DNA of 64,000 nt from Streptomyces sp. TLI_235. GTDB lineage: Bacteria; Actinomycetota; Actinomycetes; Streptomycetales; Streptomycetaceae. The notes under the pieces are model-generated. The model did no database searches, was not told the origin of the DNA, and saw only the letters and a list, made by a program, of their open reading frames with translations. This document shows, one piece after another, positions 61,205-64,000 of the stretch. The position numbers and the translations under genes are program-made. Location of the stretch: positions 1,922,001-1,986,000 of the forward strand of contig NSGV01000001.1 of assembly GCA_002300355.1 (NCBI GenBank), read 5' to 3'. Position 1 is the first letter of the stretch, and each line of letters begins with the position of its first letter.

Positions 61205-61319
61205 GATCTATCTCCTCGTAACCACCACACGCACCGCGCGTCCCGGCGATGCTTGGCGGCATGCTGCCGCCGGGAATGAGGAAGGTCCATGGTGGCACAC
61301 ACAGCATCGCTCGGCCCCT

Positions 61320-61337
61320 CTTGTTCCCAGGAACAAG
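61320..61337. promoter_or_regulatory. palindrome CTTGTTCC-CA-GGAACAAG
   Basis: Perfect eight-base arms, 22 bases upstream of the PucR ATG and about 115 bases upstream of the acyl-CoA ligase start. It is a candidate operator for PucR control of the divergent pair. Confidence 0.7.
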
Positions 61338-61359
61338 GGCACCGTCATAAGCTGCAGAG

Positions 61360-62523
61360 ATGGACCTCCCGGGTGTCGCCTCGATGCTGCAGGAACGCCT
61401 CGACGAAATCGCCGAGGCGCTGGTCCCGCGCATACGCGCCGAGGTCGATTCCTACGCCGATGAAGTAGTCGTCCCACGGGGATCGCTACGCCTCTCTCTG
61501 GAGCGCAATGCCCAGGTCGTCCTGGCGTATTTCGCCGAGGGCAGAGAGCCCGACACCGGCCCAGCACGTGAGACCGGCCGGATCCGCGCCGAGCAGGGCG
61601 TCCCGCTGGGGGACGCCCTGCACGCCTACCGGATCGCGTTCGACGCACTCTGGGCGCAGGTCCTCGACGAGGCCCGGCGCCACCCCGAGGTGGGTGAGGC
61701 CGAGCTCGCAGCAGGCTCCTCGGAGATCTGGATGCTGTTCGGCCGGTACGCGGAGGTGCTGGCCGCGGCATACCGGGAGACCTCCACAGAGTTGAGCCGG
61801 CAGCGCGAGGCCAGGCGCTCGGCCCTGGTCGAGGCGGTGTGCAGGGGCGACATCACGGACCGCGACGGCCTCGACGACGCGGCACGCCACCTCGGGCTGC
61901 CCAAGGACGGACCGTACGTGGTGGTGGCCGCCGCCCCCGGCGAGCGAGGCGAACCGTCGCCAGGGATCGAGGCGGCGTTGAGTGAGGTCCATGTCCCCTC
62001 CGCCTGGACACTGCTGCCGGACCAGCGGATCGGTGTTCTGTCGCTCGCCGTGCCGGACGCCGAGACCGTGATCCTCCGGACACTGCGGCGGCGCCGCACC
62101 CGCATAGGGGTCAGTCCACCGTTCGACTCGCTCGGAGACACCCCCCTGGCACTGCGCTTCGCACGGCTGGCGCTCGTCGGGCTGACCCGGGAGTCGGCGG
62201 GCGTGGCCCGCTTCGACGACCATCCCCTGGCCATGGTCGTGGCGGGGGCACCCGAGGAAGCGACCCGGCTGGTCAAGGTGGTCCTGGAACCCGTCCTGGC
62301 TCTGCCGGCGCACGATCGGACGCGCCTGCTGGAGACGCTGAGACACTGGTTCGCCGAAGGTGGCCGGGCGCAGGAGACGGCCGAACGGATGTTCCTGCAT
62401 CCAAACACCGTCCGCTACCGATTGCGTCGGATCGAGGAACTGACCGGCCGTTCCCTGTCCGACCCCCGGACCCTGGCCGACCTCGGGGCGGCGCTGGAGG
62501 CCCTGCGTATCCTTCCCCGCTGA
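61360..62523 (+). CDS. PucR/CdaR-family transcriptional regulator
   Basis: A 387-residue regulator. The N-terminal part is the RsbRD/GGDEF-like helical sensor (VASMLQERLDEIAEALVPRI, QGVPLGDALHAYRIAFDALW). The C-terminal PucR HTH_30 is LLETLRHWFAEGGRAQETAE then RMFLHPNTVRYRLRRIEELT with GRSLSDPRTLADLGAALEAL. Such proteins activate catabolic genes in response to a substrate. It is divergent from the acyl-CoA ligase and the two share a palindromic intergenic region. Confidence 0.92.
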   Translation: MDLPGVASMLQERLDEIAEALVPRIRAEVDSYADEVVVPRGSLRLSLERNAQVVLAYFAEGREPDTGPARETGRIRAEQGVPLGDALHAYRIAFDALWAQVLDEARRHPEVGEAELAAGSSEIWMLFGRYAEVLAAAYRETSTELSRQREARRSALVEAVCRGDITDRDGLDDAARHLGLPKDGPYVVVAAAPGERGEPSPGIEAALSEVHVPSAWTLLPDQRIGVLSLAVPDAETVILRTLRRRRTRIGVSPPFDSLGDTPLALRFARLALVGLTRESAGVARFDDHPLAMVVAGAPEEATRLVKVVLEPVLALPAHDRTRLLETLRHWFAEGGRAQETAERMFLHPNTVRYRLRRIEELTGRSLSDPRTLADLGAALEALRILPR

Positions 62524-62572
62524 TCTGGCGGTGAGGGCGGGGAGCCATGGACGGCCCCCTTATGCTCCCCGC

Positions 62573-63478
62573 ATGGAGCTACGGCACATCCGGTACTTCG
62601 TCGCCGTTGCCGAGGAGTGCCATTTCGGGCGCGCCGCGGAACGCCTGCACATCGCCCAGCCCCCGCTGTCGCAGCAGATCAAACAGCTTGAGACGGAACT
62701 CGGCGTACACCTACTGACCCGCTCGACCCGACGGGTCGAGCTCACACCCGCCGGTACCCGCTTCCTGGAGCGGGCGCGCGGCATCCTCGCCGCGGTGGAC
62801 GCCGCCGCGGACGAAGCTGGGCGCGTCGCCGCCGGCCTGGTCGGCAAGGTCGCCATCGGCTTCACCGGTTCGGCGACGTACGAGCTGCTGCCTGCAGTGG
62901 CCCGCGCGCTGCGCGAGGACTTCCCGGGAATCGAGCTGGAGCTCAAGGGGGAGATGCTGACACCGCGCCAGGTGGAAGCCCTGCACGACCGATCCCTGGA
63001 CATCGCCTTCCTGCGTCCACCAGTGCGCGACCCCGATCTGAACGTGCTGGTGTTCCGTCGGGAACCGCTCATCGCCGTGCTCCCGGAGGCGCACGAACTC
63101 GCCGACCGGAAGAGCGTGCCGCTGGCCGAGCTGCAGACCGAACCGTTCATCTGCTACCCCTCCCAGCATCGATCTGTGGTGTACGACGCCGTCTTCGATG
63201 CCTGCCAGCGAGCGGGCTTCCGTCCCTCGGCAGTGCAGGAGGTGGCCGAGACCTCGACCCTCGTCGCCTTCGTCGCCGGCGGGCTGGGCGTCGCGCTCGT
63301 CCCCGCCTCGGTGCGGCACCTGCACATCACGGGGGCCGCGTACCGACCCCTGTCGGGCACGACAGAGGAGGTCGAGCTGGCTATCGCCACCCGTGCGGGG
63401 GAGGACTCCGCGCTGCTCGCCCGGGTGGTGCCTCGACTCCGGTGGCTGCTGGGCGGCGGCCGACCTGCCGCCCGCTGA
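62573..63478 (+). CDS. LysR-family transcriptional regulator
   Basis: A 301-residue LTTR. The winged HTH is MELRHIRYFVAVAEECHFGR, then AAERLHIAQPPLSQQIKQLE and LLTRSTRRVELTPAGTRFLE. The effector domain (about 90-300) has the periplasmic-binding fold (GKVAIGFTGSATYELLPAVA, VEVAETSTLVAFVAGGLGVA-like). The ATG at 62573 is the conserved LTTR start, so the upstream extension is dropped. It lies 134 bases before the acyl-CoA dehydrogenase on the same strand and may control it through the conserved element between them. Confidence 0.93.
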   Translation: MELRHIRYFVAVAEECHFGRAAERLHIAQPPLSQQIKQLETELGVHLLTRSTRRVELTPAGTRFLERARGILAAVDAAADEAGRVAAGLVGKVAIGFTGSATYELLPAVARALREDFPGIELELKGEMLTPRQVEALHDRSLDIAFLRPPVRDPDLNVLVFRREPLIAVLPEAHELADRKSVPLAELQTEPFICYPSQHRSVVYDAVFDACQRAGFRPSAVQEVAETSTLVAFVAGGLGVALVPASVRHLHITGAAYRPLSGTTEEVELAIATRAGEDSALLARVVPRLRWLLGGGRPAAR

Positions 63479-63496
63479 CGGCTCGGACCTGCTCAT

Positions 63497-63585
63497 CCAC
63501 GGACGACCGTGCTGCACAGCGGCACGCGCGCTATGGCGTCGTGCTGTGCCCAGGTGAACGTGGCCCCATGCTTGCTGCAACCGCC
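63497..63585 (+). repeat. 87-bp element upstream of the acyl-CoA dehydrogenase, copy B
   Basis: Matches copy A (45917-46003, minus strand) at about 80%. The longest near-exact run is GTGCTGCACAGCGGCACGC followed by a CGCTATGGCG box, 30 bases with one mismatch. In this copy the shared CCATGCTTGCTGCAA lies 45 bases before, and in frame with, the acyl-CoA dehydrogenase ATG. Confidence 0.7.
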
Positions 63586-63612
63586 GCTGGTTGCGAGCCT
63601 CGACGAAGGAGC

Positions 63613-64000
63613 ATGTCCGTGCGCCGTACGGTATTCAACGAAGATCACGAGGCGTTCCGGGAGACCCTCCGCGCCTTCATCGAGGCCGAGGTCGTTCCGG
63701 TCCACGACGATTGGCTTGCCGCCGGCCAGGCGCCGCGTGAGTTCTACTACAAGCTCGCCGAGCTGGGCCTGTTCGGGATCAACGTGCCGGAGGAGTACGG
63801 CGGCGCCGGCATGGACACCCACACGTTCGAGGCCATCGAGTACGAGGAGACGACCCGCGCCGGCGTCACCTTCGGCGGGTCCGGCGCCCACGTCATGCTC
63901 GGTCTGCCGTACATCAAGATGCTTGCCACCGACGAGCAGAAGAAGCGCTACCTGCCCAAGTTCGTCTCCGGTGAGGAGATGTGGGCCATCGCGATGACCG
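63613..64000 (+). CDS. acyl-CoA dehydrogenase (5' part, runs off window)
   Basis: The first 129 residues of an acyl-CoA dehydrogenase. The N-terminal helical domain reads FNEDHEAFRETLRAFIEAEV, then FYYKLAELGLFGINVPEEYG and GSGAHVMLGLPYIKMLATDE, and the reading reaches KFVSGEEMWAIAMT, the start of the flavin-contacting region, at the window edge. The ATG follows GAAGGAG. It would pass electrons to the ETF encoded at 40-41.8 kb. The fatty-acyl or other specificity cannot be told from this part. Confidence 0.9.
   Translation, partial: MSVRRTVFNEDHEAFRETLRAFIEAEVVPVHDDWLAAGQAPREFYYKLAELGLFGINVPEEYGGAGMDTHTFEAIEYEETTRAGVTFGGSGAHVMLGLPYIKMLATDEQKKRYLPKFVSGEEMWAIAMT

Overview
The window is high-GC DNA with frequent GTG/TTG starts, ECF sigma factors, twin secreted wall-active proteins and actinobacterial mobile elements. 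It reads as a Streptomyces-type chromosome (Streptomycetaceae, inferred from gene content and codon use, not from a marker gene). Nearly every stretch is open in several frames, so genes were called by recognisable family motifs, start context and gene spacing.

Region 1 (1-9.2 kb) is a partly decayed housekeeping/accessory stretch. It holds two small unknown genes, two transposase scraps around a secreted COG4315-type lipoprotein, a propeller-like lipoprotein, an ECF41-type sigma factor translationally coupled to an NDH-2-like FAD oxidoreductase with a candidate autoregulatory promoter, the frameshifted remains of a SigE-type sigma factor and its membrane partner, and a DUF885 protein.

Region 2 (about 10.0-25.3 kb) is a decayed integrative element. 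Two 43-bp copies of the 3' half of tRNA-Pro(GGG) lie at 10.37 and 25.30 kb. Each has paired TGGTCCCG sites with the same 11-bp spacing on its inner side, and an intact tyrosine integrase with the tail of an excisionase sits at the right end. An older integrase remnant with its own repeat set lies just outside the left end. The cargo is two secreted proteins (SpoIID-like and NlpC/P60-like) sharing an identical seven-repeat C-terminal module inside a 986-bp perfect direct repeat, an island of two inverted IS4-family copies around an IS5-family copy, an HTH/membrane protein, a truncated GntR regulator, and an IS256-type unit that carries an acetyltransferase between its inverted repeats.

Region 3 (25.4-38.0 kb) holds a divergent TetR/MFS drug-efflux pair, a three-gene operon (unknown protein, DyP peroxidase, catalase-like haem enzyme), and a four-gene catabolic operon (extradiol dioxygenase, FAH-fold hydrolase, MhpA-like hydroxylase, acetoacetyl-CoA synthetase) read away from a TetR gene with palindromic operators.

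Region 4 (38.0-48.9 kb) starts with a ruined ABC substrate-binding gene and a transposase scrap. It continues with a DUF35 protein, etfA/etfB, a meta-cleavage lower pathway (mhpE, mhpF, mhpB), a zinc-type alcohol dehydrogenase, and an AraC gene split by an IS21-family element.

Region 5 (49.0-64.0 kb) has a PAS/GAF/SpoIIE phosphatase with a kinase-like ATPase domain, a FadH-type dienoyl-CoA reductase divergent from a Baeyer-Villiger monooxygenase fused to an esterase, an SDR, a LuxR-type ATPase regulator, an acyl-CoA ligase with a divergent PucR regulator, a LysR regulator and the start of an acyl-CoA dehydrogenase. Taken together, regions 3-5 look like catabolism of an aromatic or alicyclic ketone: ring hydroxylation and cleavage, Baeyer-Villiger insertion with ester hydrolysis, CoA activation, dienoyl reduction, and acyl-CoA oxidation through ETF. 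The substrate is not determined by the sequence.
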